Shown here in pieces: positions 9,507 to 21,806 of a stretch of 57,435 nt of DNA (position 1 is its first letter; each line of letters opens with the position of its first letter). A model generated the notes under the pieces. That model saw only the letters and a program-made list of their open reading frames with translations. It ran no database searches and was not told the origin of the DNA. Source of the stretch: Psilocybe azurescens (Eukaryota; Basidiomycota; Agaricomycetes; Agaricales; Agrocybaceae); the NCBI GenBank assembly GCA_023853785.1, contig JAJIRX010001079.1, positions 1-57,435 on the forward strand. The letters run 5' to 3'. The position numbers were made by a program, and so were the translations under genes.

Positions 9507-10154
9507 TTTTTTTTTTTTTTTTTTAAATCATCAATTTGTATACCGGTGCGCAAGAGCAGTCCGGTCGCTAAGTACAAATGCCTGACCAGGTAACTACTAT
9601 GAAACTGTTCACCGAAACTACTAAGAGTTTGTTGGAAACACTGAAGCCTACAATAAATGACCGTGCTAAACACATAACGGGGTAACTACTGTGGGGATAT
9701 AACGCCAACCTCGATGCAGAAAAGAAGCAAAGAAAGATCCTATCTACAAAGAACAACCTCGCGGGATATAGACTAGGAGTGACCCTAGCCTTAGGAAGCC
9801 TGGGGTGGAGCAGGTGCAACGCCAGCAGAAGATAACTAACAAGGGCGGAGAGCGCCCAAATCCAGCAGCTGAGACTAGCAGTACCAGCTCTCCCTGGTTC
9901 CCACATACTCAATGCCGTTCGTAACGTGGCCCAGGTCCTGGGTGAAGGTAGTGAGTCGAACACCGAAGCAAGTGGCAAACAAGCCCCGCCGAAACGGCCT
10001 ACCCCCAGCATAGCCAAACAACCACGAGGGCAAGCGGATAATTGGCCCATGCCAATCAAGACCGCCGAACGAAGACGCCCCCCACAATGCCCAACGTCAG
10101 TTGTCAACCGACGCCCGCAGTGGTAGCCGAAGCGGAAGGCGAACGCTTTTGGGT

Positions 10155-13100
10155 TCATCTCCAAAAATGAGTGAAGGTAGCACAATGTGGTTGGCTGCCA
10201 AAGCTCGCAAGTCCTGGGAGGACGATAAGTCCTTTGCAGGTGAGGATATGTGTGCGGGTTTCCCAAGGACACCCACACAGGCATGATGTATGACCATCGT
10301 TGAGATTGAACTGGGAATAATAAGACCCAATAGGCGCATGATTCAGAATATACCTACACATGTGTGCGTGAGAGCTGTGGGGAGCTCATGTTCGCAAAGT
10401 GAACCCAGGGGTTGTCTTTCCCCCGGGTTGTGCAACGGCCCCGTCGACCATTTTGAGTTGGAGAAAATTCCGTCCTCGATATTCGTACTCGTGTGCTTTA
10501 TAGTGCAAGTCCCACTGCAATCGCTAGAGGGGGACGTACACAAAGGTAATTGATTGGCCATCCTTGCGGGTGAACCAAGTCTGAAGAGCCTCGCAGACAG
10601 CCACAGAGTGGCTCTGTCCAGAGTGGATAGAGGGATCGACAGCTCGATGGGCAGATGCCATCGAGTCTGTGAAAATGAAAATGTCCGTGCAGTTGTCACG
10701 CCAAGTCGCATTAACAATTGCAGAACGGATGGCATAGAGTTCCGCATCTGGGGCGGTGACTTTGCCTGCGACATGTCTAGCGCGCCAGCGCTTCGACTCT
10801 GCCGCTAAACAGGATGGAGGCTGCAATGGCTTGATACCGTCCTGAGAGGGGCAGACTGGTGTCTGTCCCTGCATAGTAGGTCCCGATGTTCTCCGAGATC
10901 TTGTCCTGGAGCTTATCGAGGTGTTTGGTATGCTGTTTCAATTCCTTGTCAGCGTCACCACAAGAAATCTTGTAGTCATCGAAGTGGACTTGGTCCGCAA
11001 AGCGGTCCATCAGTCAAACACCTGGTCTGGAGAGCGGGTTCATTGGGAGTAAAGTCTCCGTCAGAGCAAGGATATTAGTGTCAGACTCAAAAAGAGTCCC
11101 ACTGGTGCGGAAAATCTCTGGTTCAGACATAGTCTGAATCGAGAGAGAAGGGTGCAGCGTGATAGTGCCGCAATTGAAGCAAGAGAGGAAAGCCCTCACA
11201 GGATGAGTCGGGGTCAAGGTGGCAAACCGATAATCGGCTCGCTCAGATAGACGGCGAAGAAGAAGATTGATAGGGAGGAGGCCCACGAGGGCCTCCACTC
11301 CACCAGTTGGAGAGGTGCGGAATGCACCAGTGATCCACAATGCAGCTGAGCGCTGCATTGTAGAGAGGTGATGGAGGGCTCCTTTGCAGCGGGCAGCTGC
11401 AAAGTACCACAGACAAAAGCCATATGTAACTATGGGAAGTACGCAGGCGTGATAGAGGACGCGCTTCTGGACAGGGTGCAGGCCTTGAGTGGAGCTACCA
11501 AGCATCTTCATCGCCTTAACGGTAGACAAAGCCTTAGTGGAGTAATATCGGAAATGCTCAGTAAACGTGAGCTTGCGATCAAGTAGAAACCCAAGTACCG
11601 CCAATACAGCTTGGGTTTGAGAGGGGTCACGCCGGTGTACGGAGCATAACCCAGATCGACAGGGGGATTGTCTTTGGAGTGCGACCGGTCGAAGTGGAAT
11701 ACTTCAGACTTGTCGTGCTCTAGGGCGAGTCCAAATTTCTTGAACAATTCAAAGATGACACCATAAGCCCGTTTAAGGGCTTCACAGTTGGCGAGCAGGG
11801 ACTTTGATTGCACCACAAGGGTGCCATCGTCGACATATGAGAGCAGGAAGCACCCACAGGTGAGTGGATCCAGCTCGAACAGCCTCATAATGAGGGTAAG
11901 ATAAAGAGCAGAGAGGACTGGGGACAGGGCTCCGCCCCTGTCCCACTCCTACATCTGCCTGGCAAAGGTCAGAGATGAAGTCACCCCATGCATACTGCAT
12001 AGAGCGACCAACCAGATAATGGGAGAAGAATTTAACAACATTGTCGCTAAACCCTAGCTTCTGGAGGATAGCCATGAGAACTTCATGGTTGAGCGATGGG
12101 AAGAACTGAGCGACATCAAAGGCAATGACGCTAGTCTTGAGTCCCTTGGCCCACCCAGCACGCACCATGTGCGTCAGGATGAGACCGGCATCTTCGGTGG
12201 ACCTTTGACGGATCCCTCCGATCTGATTTGGGTGGAAGACATCTGAAGCGACACCGTCAAACTGAATGCGATTGGAAAGCATTTTCTCAATCAGTTTACC
12301 AACGGTATTCAGGAGCACCATTGGCCTGAATGCCTTTGGGGCAGAGTAGGAGGGCTTGTTTGGTTTTGGGATGATAACCGACATGGACTCCTTGAAGTGC
12401 TTAGGCCAGTGCCCAACCCTAAGGCAGGCATTGGTGAGCGCAAGTAGGACAGTGAAAATGTGGGTGGGACCACGCATCAACATCTTAAGATGAGACCACT
12501 TGATGTGGTCTGGCCCAGGGGCCGACACGTTGGAGCAAGAGGCCAGAGCCTCCCGCATCTCAAGTGCAGAGAATGGGACCCATCCCCGAACCGACATGTC
12601 TGGGATAGAGTCAAGAATGTCGATGTCGAACGCGTGGTCCGACGCCTAGTTATAAGTGTTCTGGAGAGCATCCCACAACTGAGAAAGGGCATGGCAAGGC
12701 TGCCCCTGATATTGAATAGCCTCGCACGGTGGTAACTTGCACTGTTGGACCCACGACATGAGGTCCCAAGTGCGCTTGTTGGTGATGGATATTTCTGTGA
12801 TCCTAGAATCAAAGAAAACCCGTTTGGCGTTTTTGACTGCCTTTTGATATAGCTTCCAGTCTTCCGGGAGACCATGTTCCCGATAAGCCTGAAGTGCAAC
12901 TGAACACTCGTCCGTCCACCCACGGTTTTGAGCGCCTCATAATAGTAACCTCTCTGGAGCAGGTTTCCCATGCTGCAGAGAACGAATCAGCAATAGCTTG
13001 TGCCACCGCATCAATCTGGTCGGGTGTGTTGAGAGGAGCGTGTTTGTCCACTTTCATGGCAAACTCTCCCTCAATGACTCTGACAAATTGGATTTGCTCC

Positions 13101-13888
13101 TCTTTATCGGCTTTGAGAGCTCTGTGGGGCATGGCCCCAGAATCAGCAGAGATCGATAAAGTGGTAGCGAAGCGGGATATGATCCGACTTCGCCCTGAGC
13201 ATTGTGCACCCGGGTGATCTGCGCTGTCAGGGTCTGATCCGGTTGAACGAATACCAAGTCAATCACTGTTGAGCAAAAGCCTTGGATGCGGGGGTAGAAG
13301 GTTGGCCCCGGGTTCACAAAAGGAGCCCGTTGCATGCCTAATTCTGCTGCAGTGTTAAGGAGTTGAGTGGCAACTCCTGGATGGCCGCGATGGCCTCCAT
13401 CCCATTCCTGGGAATGAATGTTGAATTCACCCCCATGTAGATGAAGGGCGGAGGTGAGGCTGCCTCCTCCACAAGGAGGAGAGCGGCCGTATGGGTGTTA
13501 GTCTGAATAGACGTTCATTAAGTTATAGCTCTGTCCGTTTGCGAACAGGCTGAGGATTAACACATCGCGATGATCAATAAGATCGTGACACATCAAGGGG
13601 CGAAACTCCTTCAAGCGGTTAGACACATAGGCCATAACCCTTGGGCAAGTATCGGGTTCAGGATTGCGTACCATAGGCAGCCAGGCTGGATGCAATGGGG
13701 CGCCAATAACATCATCGCCAGACTTATGAGAAGTGGACTGTGAGTACAAACCTCCAGGGAGGTTCTTGGATAAAAACAATATCGTATGCTAATACAAAAT
13801 GCTCGAGTATAGTTTCTACGCTTAGGCTGGACTTTGCGCAGTTGAAACTCAGAATTCTAACCGGAAGGTCCTGGACGGTTTGACTCAT
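10155..13888 (-). pseudogene. LINE T6 ORF2: endonuclease, RT, RNase H
   Basis: The start ATG (13886-13888) begins MSQTVQDLP; the stop at 10155 follows FTHFWR. Order: endonuclease (13888 to about 13050), linker with helices, RT (about 12600-11510), post-RT domain, RNase H (about 10880-10500), terminal Cys/His motif. The RT is the longest open stretch: SVIIPKPNKPSYSAPKAFRP, RIQFDGVASDVFHPNQIGG, AFDVAQFFPSLNHE, and SYVDDGTLVVQ at about 11828-11840. Frame breaks include one in the linker, one after the VGQG block (about 11935), one after LYWRYLGFY (about 11590, shared with T4 and T7) and one near 10510. A stretch of RNase H to the C-terminus is also deleted (10480-10490). Total about 1240 codons, usual for this type of LINE. 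Confidence 0.9.
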
Positions 13889-13895
13889 CCTAATG

Positions 13896-13910
13896 ACTGC
13901 TGGTTAGGGA
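13896..13910. repeat. Target-site duplication of T7 (left copy)
   Basis: ACTGCTGGTTAGGGA, repeated exactly at 21792-21806 after the T7 poly(A). It lies at the ORF1/ORF2 boundary of T6. Confidence 0.92.
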
Positions 13911-14053
13911 CATCCTTTCTTGTTCCGGTACTGCCACGTATCCACCATGAGAAATTTCTGCTCATCGTCGCAAACATTCTACACAAAGCTTTACTTGGGT
14001 AACCATCCCCAGCATTACCACCACCGGTAGTACTAGCTTGGTTCAACCAAGCT

Positions 14054-16002
14054 ATGCCGCCTAAACAGCAACCCACAAGGCCACCGTCCCCATTTCGGTC
14101 GGTGACCTCCTCAGCCAGATCCCCTGCAGCTCAACCTTCGCCGACTGCATCCCCAGTCCCTACAGCGGGCGCTGCTGCTGTTCGAGATACCTATAGTCAA
14201 GGCCCGGTCCCTGCTTCACGTGGGGCACGCACAACCCAACCCAGTTGCTCTGCCACGTCTTCGAGGCAGTCGTCTCGTTATCGCACTCCCACAGTTACTG
14301 CCAGGGACAACACCGCCCAGCCCTCTGACGCTCCTTCACCGGGCGAGGTCTGAGGACAAAGATATGGAGGACTCCCCCTCATACCTATCACTCAGTTACA
14401 GAGATTCTGATGTGGTGGAAGATAGTCAAAGGATTATGGGAGCACTCAGGACGATCATTGGGTATGTCAATTCTACTCACATTGACCTTCATTCGTCCCC
14501 TATGGGGGCATCCCTGGCTCAAGCGGTGGTTGATTTCACCTGTGACGCCTTCAATGGGGACCTGGGCACTACGCCTACTCCCGAAAACATCCTCCCAATC
14601 CGTGCCATTGCAGATATCTTTGCTGCAGAAGAGGACACCATTCGAAGGCCATTGGCCATCGGTCCTACTTCCCCAGACCCTCTCCGCATCTCCTCCCCCC
14701 CGCTTTGTCTGACCACGGCGGTGTTGGTGATGACGACGTTGTTATGACCCTGGCTAAACTGGTTTGCTCCTCTCGTAGGAGTGCGCAGGCCAGGCCTCCT
14801 ATTCGAGCACAGCAGGACAAAGGGAAAGGGTGGGCTGATAAGCCTCCTCCTCCTCCTCCTGCTCCCCCTCAACCCCGCCCTCTGGCCAAGAAACCGGTCG
14901 TGCCCAATCGGAGGCCCCTCCAGTGCCTCCCTCCTCTTCCCGCCCCGTGCGTCCTGCCCCACGTTCTTACGCTGAGGCCGCTCGCAGAAGGCACACATCC
15001 AGCAGCCAGCTACGCCCGGCTGCCCCTCCGTCCTGCCCCCCCCTCCTGCAAGGGTAGGAGGATTCTGGACTACACTGCACATGGCCCTTCAAGACGCCAG
15101 ATGCTCATCAACGTGGGAGATCATGCGAAAGACACTAATCTCACCACCCTGTTCAAGGACCTGTCTGCAGACGTCCTCCTCCGCCAGGGCCTTCATGTTA
15201 AGGTCCTTGGTGTTAAAGTTGCCTACGATGGGTACTCCGTACCCACCGACAAAGTCCCCAGCGAACACGACACAGAGATCCTCCAGCGGCGTGGTCACTG
15301 CTCATTTCAAGACCCATTACAAGTTTACGCCATGGGTCGGCATGCCCACGTCCAAGTTGTTCTTACGAATTGTCGACGTTCCTCAGTTCCAAGGTACTCA
15401 TTATGACCTGGATCATCTCACCGAACGGGAAGAGGTTGCTTTGGCACTCAAAGCCTCTCCCATCTGGACTTCATCGCACATTCTATGCGGGGATCCCCGT
15501 GTAGTTCGCACTTCCAAGGCAAGCACCACCGCCACTGCTTTCTTTGACATCTGGGACACCGCCTCCGGTGCCCGTGCTTGCCAGCTCGTCGACAAACAGT
15601 TCATGTTCAGGGGTCGCCCCCTCTGGATATGTTCTAGTTCGAAGAGCTCCGGGCGTCCCCCTCTGCACTCGGTGTTGGAAGTGGGGTCATCCTGTCGGCC
15701 GCTGCCACGCAGGCGCGGCCAAATGTCCACGATGCTCTGGTCCTCACAAGCTGGAGGAGCATCATGCCGTTGCAGGCTGCTGCAAGGGCAATCCGGCGGA
15801 CCCCCACAGGCACTGACGCCTGGTGGGGAGCCCTGCCCTCACACCCCTCGCTGCCCAAATTGCGGAAAGAATCACGGTGCCCATGAGCGCGCTTTGCGTG
15901 TTCTGGAATCACAGGTTCGATCAGCTTTGGCATGTCAAGAAATATTGTCAGGTACAAGCAAATTCTTTCGTGCACCGTCAATCCCTAACCAGCAGTCATT
16001 AG
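14054..16002 (+). pseudogene. LINE T7 ORF1 (gag-like, zinc knuckles)
   Basis: The start ATG begins MPPKQQPTRPPSPF. A long Pro/Ser/Ala-rich N-terminal part is followed by an acidic stretch (SLSYRDSDVVEDSQRI) and a second Pro-rich basic part. A conserved core follows (LFKDLSADVLLRQGLHVKVL, AYDGYSVPTDKVP, HYDLDHLTE, TASGARACQLVDKQFMFRGR). The end has CCHC knuckles: CTRCWKWGHPVGRC, CPRCSGPHKLEEH, and CPNCGKNHGAHE. As a nucleic-acid-binding protein it would coat the element RNA. Frame breaks occur near 14345, 14720 and 15230-15420. Between knuckles 2 and 3 the frame moves by -1, as in all four ORF1 copies here. The stop TAG (16000-16002) is one base before the ORF2 ATG. Confidence 0.88.
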
Positions 16003-16627
16003 GATGAGTCAAACCGTCCAGGACCTTCCAGTTAGAATTTTGAGTTTCAATTCGCGCAAAGTCCAGCCTAAGCGTAGAAACTATACTCGAACATTTTGTA
16101 TTAGCATACGATATTGTTTTTATCCAAGAACCTCCTGGAGGTTTGTACGCACCGCACCGTCCACTTCTTGTAAGTCTGGAGATGATGTCATCGGGCGCCC
16201 CATTGCATCCAGCCTGGCTGCCTATGGTACGCAATCCTGAACCCGATACTCGCCCCAAGAGTTATGGCCTATGTGTCTAACCGCTTGAAGGAGTTTCGCC
16301 CCCTCGATGCGTCAGCGAACTTATTGATCATCGCGATGTGTTAATTCTCAGCCTGTTCACAAACAGACAAAGCTATAATCTAATGAATGTCTACTCAGGA
16401 CGAAACCCATACGGCTGCTCTCTCCTTGCGGAGGAGACGGCCTCACTTCCGCCCTTCATCTACATGGGGGGCTTTAACATCCACTCCCAGGAATGGGATG
16501 GAGGCCATCTTGGCCATCCAGGAGTTGCCACTCAACTCCTTAACACTGCAGCGGAACTAGGCTTGCAACGGGCTCCTTTTGTGAACCCGGGGCCAACCTT
16601 CTACCCCTGCATCCAAGGCTTTTGCTC

Positions 16628-17835
16628 AGTACTTTACAGTGCCCCACGGGTACCGGTCGGAACCACTTGGACCCAGTCGGAACTGATCGGAACTGGTCGG
16701 AATCCACTCGGACCCACTCGGAACCGGGTCGGAATTTCTCATAATGTACTTAATCAGTGTATAATACAATGCTTAGTCAGCATTACATAATAGTTGCTTA
16801 TATAAGCTTATAAATAATGTATTGAAATCACATGATATAGTCTGTTTAGTCAGTATTACATAATATTTCTTACATAAACTCTTAAGTAATCATTCAGATC
16901 ACATGATATTTGTAATAAATGCGAAATTATAAAATGCACTCAACAGGAATTGAACCAACAGCTTCATATATATTAATTCTACACACACATTACCAACTAC
17001 ACTATTATTGCTTGTGGTATTATCAACATTTTATGAATTATATACTATTCTTTACAACACCCAATAATATATTCTAGCACTTCCTCTGAAGCTATACCCA
17101 CATATTATATATCAAAATGATCAGAAAATTGAGGGCAATGCATCTGTAATTACACCATTATCATAATATTATGTCAGCATGTTCAATATACAAAATACTG
17201 TAAATTTAAATATATATAGATATTGTAAACTACATTTTGCAACAAAATAGCACTCTGTTAGCTATATATTAATAGTGTTACAATAATAGAAATTAATGGA
17301 ATACAAAGATTAATTTTATTCAAGACATTTAGATTATATAAGCACAGATTTATATGAAAAATAGGTATTTCTTTACCAGAAAATTTTTAATTTTATATAA
17401 CTATTACATAAACATATTCTCCTCAATTTTACAATTCTAACAATACCAAATTTGTCACAAACTGTTGAAATCTATGTATACTTTTTGTGTTATTACTTGC
17501 TGAGCTGTAAATAGTATGCTGACATAATATAGTTCCGCTTGGTACCACTTGGATTCCACTCGGAATTGGGTCTAATTGGGTTTCAAATTTGATGAATTCC
17601 ACTTGGATTCCAGTCGGATTCTGGTCGGATTCCAATCAGATTTTGGTCAGACTTGTTAACAGTGGAACCGGTCGGTACCGGTGGTTCCGATCGGAATCCA
17701 GTCGGAATCCGGTCAGAAAAATTTGGACATTTTACTGCTAATTTGGCAGGGACACTGCCAAATAAAATGCCAGTTGGAACCGGTCAGAATCCAACCGGTT
17801 CCGATCGGTACCTGTGGGGGAGTATAAAGACGTCC
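16628..17835. mobile_element. Non-autonomous TIR element with CGGAACC repeats
   Basis: 1208 bp inside the endonuclease of T7; the flanking LINE sequence rejoins when it is removed. Candidate 8 bp TSD: TTTTGCTC (16620-16627) and TTTCGCTC (17836-17843), one mismatch. The ends are imperfect inverted repeats: left CCCCACGGGTACCGGTCGG, right (reversed) CCCCACAGGTACCGATCGG, both followed by AACC and both preceded by a CTTTA.A.T block. Many copies of TCGGAACC / TCGGAATCC follow inside each end (16655-16740 and 17540-17815). The middle (16740-17530) is very AT-rich and has no credible ORF. The 8 bp TSD suggests hAT-type mobilisation, but no transposase is present. Confidence 0.8.
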
Positions 17836-19033
17836 TTTCGCTCTACAGTGATTGACTTGGTATTCGTGCAACCGGACCAAACCTTGACGGCGCAGGTCCC
17901 TCGGGTGCACAATGCCATGGGCGAAGTCAGATCATATCCCACTCGCTACCACCTTATCGATCTCTGCTGATTCTGGGGCTACGACCTGCAGAGCTCTCAA
18001 AGCCGACAAAGAGGAGCAAATCCGATTTGTCAGAGTCATTGAGGGAGAGTTTGCCATGAAAGTGGACAAACACGCTCCCCCTCAACACACCCGACCAGAT
18101 TGACATGGTGGCACAAGCTATCGCCGATTTGTTCTCTGCAGCATGGGAAACCTGCTCCAGAGAGGTCACTATTACGAGGCGCTCAAAACCATGGTGGACA
18201 GATGAGTGCTCAGTCAGCGCTTCAGGCTTACCAGGAACATGGTCTCCCAGAGGACTGGAAGCTTTACCAAAAGGCGGTCAAAAACGCCAAATGGGTTTTC
18301 TTTGATTCCAGAATCACAGAAATATCCATTATCAACAAGCGCACTTGGGACCTCATGTCTTGGGTCCAGCAGTGCGAGTTACCCCCGTGCAAGGCAATTC
18401 AATATCAAGGGCAGCCTTGCCACGCTTCTTCCTCAGTTGTGGGATGCTCTCCACAACACTTATAACTCGGTGTCGGACTGCACGTTCGACATCGACATTC
18501 TAGACTCCATCCCCGACATGCCTGTTTGGGGATGGGTCCCATTCTCTGCACTTGAGATGTGGGAGGCTTTGGCCTCTTGCTCCAACGTGTCGGCCCCTGG
18601 GCCAGACCACATCAAGTGGTCTCATCTTAAGATGTTGATGCGTGGTCCGACCCACGTCTTCACCGTCTTCCTCACGCTTCGCCAATGCCTGCCTCCGGGT
18701 TGGGCACTGGCCTAGCACTTCAAGGAGTCCATGTCAGTTATCATCCCAAAACTGAACAAGCCCTCCTATTCTGCTCCAAAGGCATTCAGGCCAATTGTGC
18801 TCCTGAATACCGTTGGTAAATTGATTGAGAAAATGCTTTCCAATCGCATACAGTTTGACGGCGTCGCTTCAGACGTCTTCCACCCAAATCAGATCGGAGG
18901 GATCCGTCAAAGATCCACCAAAGATGCCGGTTCATCCTGACGCACATGGTGCGTGCTGGGTGGGCCAATGGACTCAAGACTAGCGTCATTGCCTTTGATG
19001 TTGCTCAGTTCTTCCCGTCGCTCAACCATGAGG

Positions 19034-19167
19034 TTCTCATGGCTATCCTTCGGAAGTTGGGGTTTAGCGACAATGTTGTTAAATTCTTCTCCCACTATCG
19101 TCCTCATGGCCATTCTCCGGAAGCTAGGGTTGAGCAACAATGTCGTTAAATTTTTCTCCCATTACTT
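19034..19167 (+). repeat. Tandem duplication in the RT domain of T7
   Basis: A block of about 67 bp (CTCATGGC.AT ... GTTAAATT.TTCTCCCA) is present twice, at about 19034-19100 and 19101-19167. The two copies differ at several sites; the second looks more like T4 (AAGCTAGGGTTGAGC). It could be template switching between two LINE RNAs rather than simple slippage. Confidence 0.75.
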
Positions 19168-21806
19168 GGTCGGCCGCTCTACGCAGTATGCGTGGGGTGA
19201 CTTCATCTCTGACCTCCGCCAGGCAGATGTAGGAGTGGGACAGGGCGGAGCCCTGTCCCCAGTCCTCTCTGCTCTTTACCTTACCCTCATTATGAGGCTC
19301 TTCGAGCTGGATCCACTCACTCGTGGGTGTTTCCTGCTTTCATATGTTGATGATGGCACTCTGGTGGTGCAATTAAAGTCCCTTCTCGATAACTGTCAAG
19401 CCCTTAAATGGGCTTACGGTGTCATCTTCGAACTGTTCAAGAAATTTGGACTCGCACTGGAGCACGACAAGTCTGAAGTATTCCACTTCGACTGCTTGCA
19501 CTCCAAAGACAATCCCCCTGTTGATCTGGGTTATGCTCCGTATACCAGCGCGACCCCTCTCAAACCCAAGCTGTACTGGCGGTACTTGGGTTTCTACTTG
19601 ATCGCAAGCTCACCTTTACTGAGCATGTCCGATACTACTCCACCAAGGCTTTGTCAACTGTTAAGGCAATGAAGATGCTTGGTAGCTCCACTCGAGGACT
19701 GCGCCCTGTTCAGAAGCACGTCCTTTATCGCACCTGCGTACTTCCTATAGTTACGTATGGCTTTCATCTCTGGTACTTTGCAGCCGCTTCGCTGCAAAGG
19801 TGCCCTCCATCATCTCTCTGTAATGCAGTGTTCTACTGCATTGTGGATTACCGGTGCTTTCCGCACTTCTCCGACTGGTGGTGTGGAGGCCCTTGTGGGC
19901 CTCCCCCCATCTATCTTCTTCTTCATTGTCTATCTGAGCAAGCCGACTGTTGGTTTGCCACCCTGACCCCGACACATCCTGTGAGAGCCTTCCTCTTCGG
20001 CTTCAACTGTGGCACTATCGCACCGCATCCCTCCCTTTCGATCCAGACTATGTCTGAACCGGAAATTTTCCACACTAGTGGGACTCTGTTTGAGTCCGAC
20101 ACTAATGTTCTTGCCCTGACAGAGACCCTACTCCCGATGAACCCGCTTTCACAACCGGGTGTTTGACTTATGGACCGCTTTGCGGACCAAGTCCATTTCG
20201 ATGACTGCAAGATTTCTCGTGGCGATGCTGACAAGGAATTAAAGCAGCGCACCAAACACCCTCGACAAGCTCCGTGACAAGATCTTGGAGAACATCGGGA
20301 CCTACTATGCAGGGACAGACGCAAGTCTGCCCCTCTTAGGACGGTATCAAGCCATTGCGGCCTCCATCCTGTTTAGCGACGGAGTCGAGTGCTGGCGCGC
20401 CCAACATGTCGCAGGCAAAGTCACCACCCCAGATGCGGAGCTTTATGCCATTCGTTCTGCAATCATCAATGCGACTTTCGCGTGACGACTGCACGGACAT
20501 TTTCATTTTCACAGACTCGATGGCTTCTGCCCGTCGAGCTGTTGATCCCTCTATCCACTCCAGACAGGGCCACTCTGTGGCTGTCTGTGAGGCTCTTCAG
20601 ACTTGGTTCACCCACAAGGATGGCCAGTTGATTACCTTCGTGTACGTCCCCTCACAACTGCAGTGGGACTTGCATTACAAAGCACATGAGTACGCCACCG
20701 AACTCAAAGTCGCACTGGGCCCACGCCCAGCTACATCATTTGACAGCCTGCGCATGCAAGCTGCCCTCTCTCAAGGCGCTTCCTGGAACGTTCTGTTCCA
20801 GGACCCCGAATATCGAGGGAAGGAACTTTCTCCAACTCAAAACGGTCGACGGGGCCGTTGCACAGCCTGGGGGCAAAGACAACCCCTGGGTTCATTTTGC
20901 GAACATGAGCTCTCCACAGCTCTACGCACGCATGTGTAGGTGTATTCTGAATCATGCGCCCATTGGGTCTTATTATTCCCGATTTAATCTTAACGATGGT
21001 CATACATCGTGCCTGTGTGGGTGTCCTTGGGAAACCCGCACGCATATCCTCACCTGCAAAAGGACTTATCGTCCCCCCAGGACCTGCGAGCTTAGGCAGC
21101 CAACCACATTGTGCTACCTTCACTCATTTTTGGAGATGAACCCAAAAGCGTTCGCCTTCCGCTTCGGCTCCCACTCGCGGGCGTCAGTTGACAACTGACG
21201 TTGGGCATTGTGGGGGGAGTCTTCGTTCGGCGGTCTCAATTGGCATGGGCCAATTATCCGCTTGGCTCGTGGTTGTTTAGCTGATCTGGGGTAGGCCGTT
21301 TCGGCGGGGCTTGTTTGCCACTTGCTTCGGTGTTCGACTCACTACCTTCACCCAGGACCTGGGCCACGTTACGAACGGCGTTGAGTATGTGGGAACCAGG
21401 GAGAGCTGGTACTGCTAGTCTTGGCTGCTGGACTTGGGCACCCCCCGCCCTTGTTAGTTATCTCCTGCTGGTGTTGCATCTGCTCCACCCCAGGCTTTCT
21501 AAGGCTAGGGTCACTCCTATCCTATATCCCGCGAGGTTGTTCTTTGTAGATAAGTCTCTTTTTGTCTCTTCTTCTGCATCGAGGTTGGCGTTATATCCCC
21601 ACAGTAGCTACCCTGTTATGTGTTCAGCACGGTCATTTATCGTAGGCTTCAGTGTTTCCAACGGACTCTTAGTAATTTCGGCGAACAGTTTCTTAGTAGT
21701 TACCTGGTCGGGCATTTGTATATAGCGACCGGACTGCTCTCAGCACCGGTATACAAATTGATGATTTAAAAAAAATAAAAATAAAATAAAAACTGCTGGT
21801 TAGGGA

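Larger units (their letters stand above)
16004..21139 (+). pseudogene. LINE T7 ORF2, interrupted by a TIR element
   Basis: The ATG at 16004 begins MSQTVQDLPVRILSFNSR. Endonuclease: the N-terminal ILSFN block, and the FNIHSQEWDGG block with its Asn and His (about 16480). It is split at 16628 by the TIR element and resumes at 17836 (STVIDLVFVQPDQTLTAQV). RT runs about 18500-19560, with the FDVAQFFPSLNHE block and YVDD at about 19342-19353. Next come the post-RT block (TVKAMKMLGSSTRG, 19651 on), RNase H (20290-20740), the Cys/His end and the stop at 21137-21139. Extra defects are a 67 bp tandem duplication (19034-19167), the -1 shift after LYWRYLGFY (about 19585) and several indels. Confidence 0.9.
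13911..21791 (+). mobile_element. LINE copy T7, full length, inserted in T6
   Basis: Plus strand, from CATCCTTTCTTGTTCCGG to an A-rich tail (AAAAAAAATAAAAATAAAATAAAA). Flanked by the 15 bp TSD ACTGCTGGTTAGGGA. It contains ORF1, ORF2 and the 3' UTR, plus a 1208 bp TIR element in ORF2 (16628-17835). Without that insert it is about 6.7 kb, which matches a full-length element. Confidence 0.93.

Noticed and set aside
14519..15082. Long antisense frames opposite ORF1
   Set aside because: Shadows of the Pro/Ala-rich sense frame; not conserved between copies.
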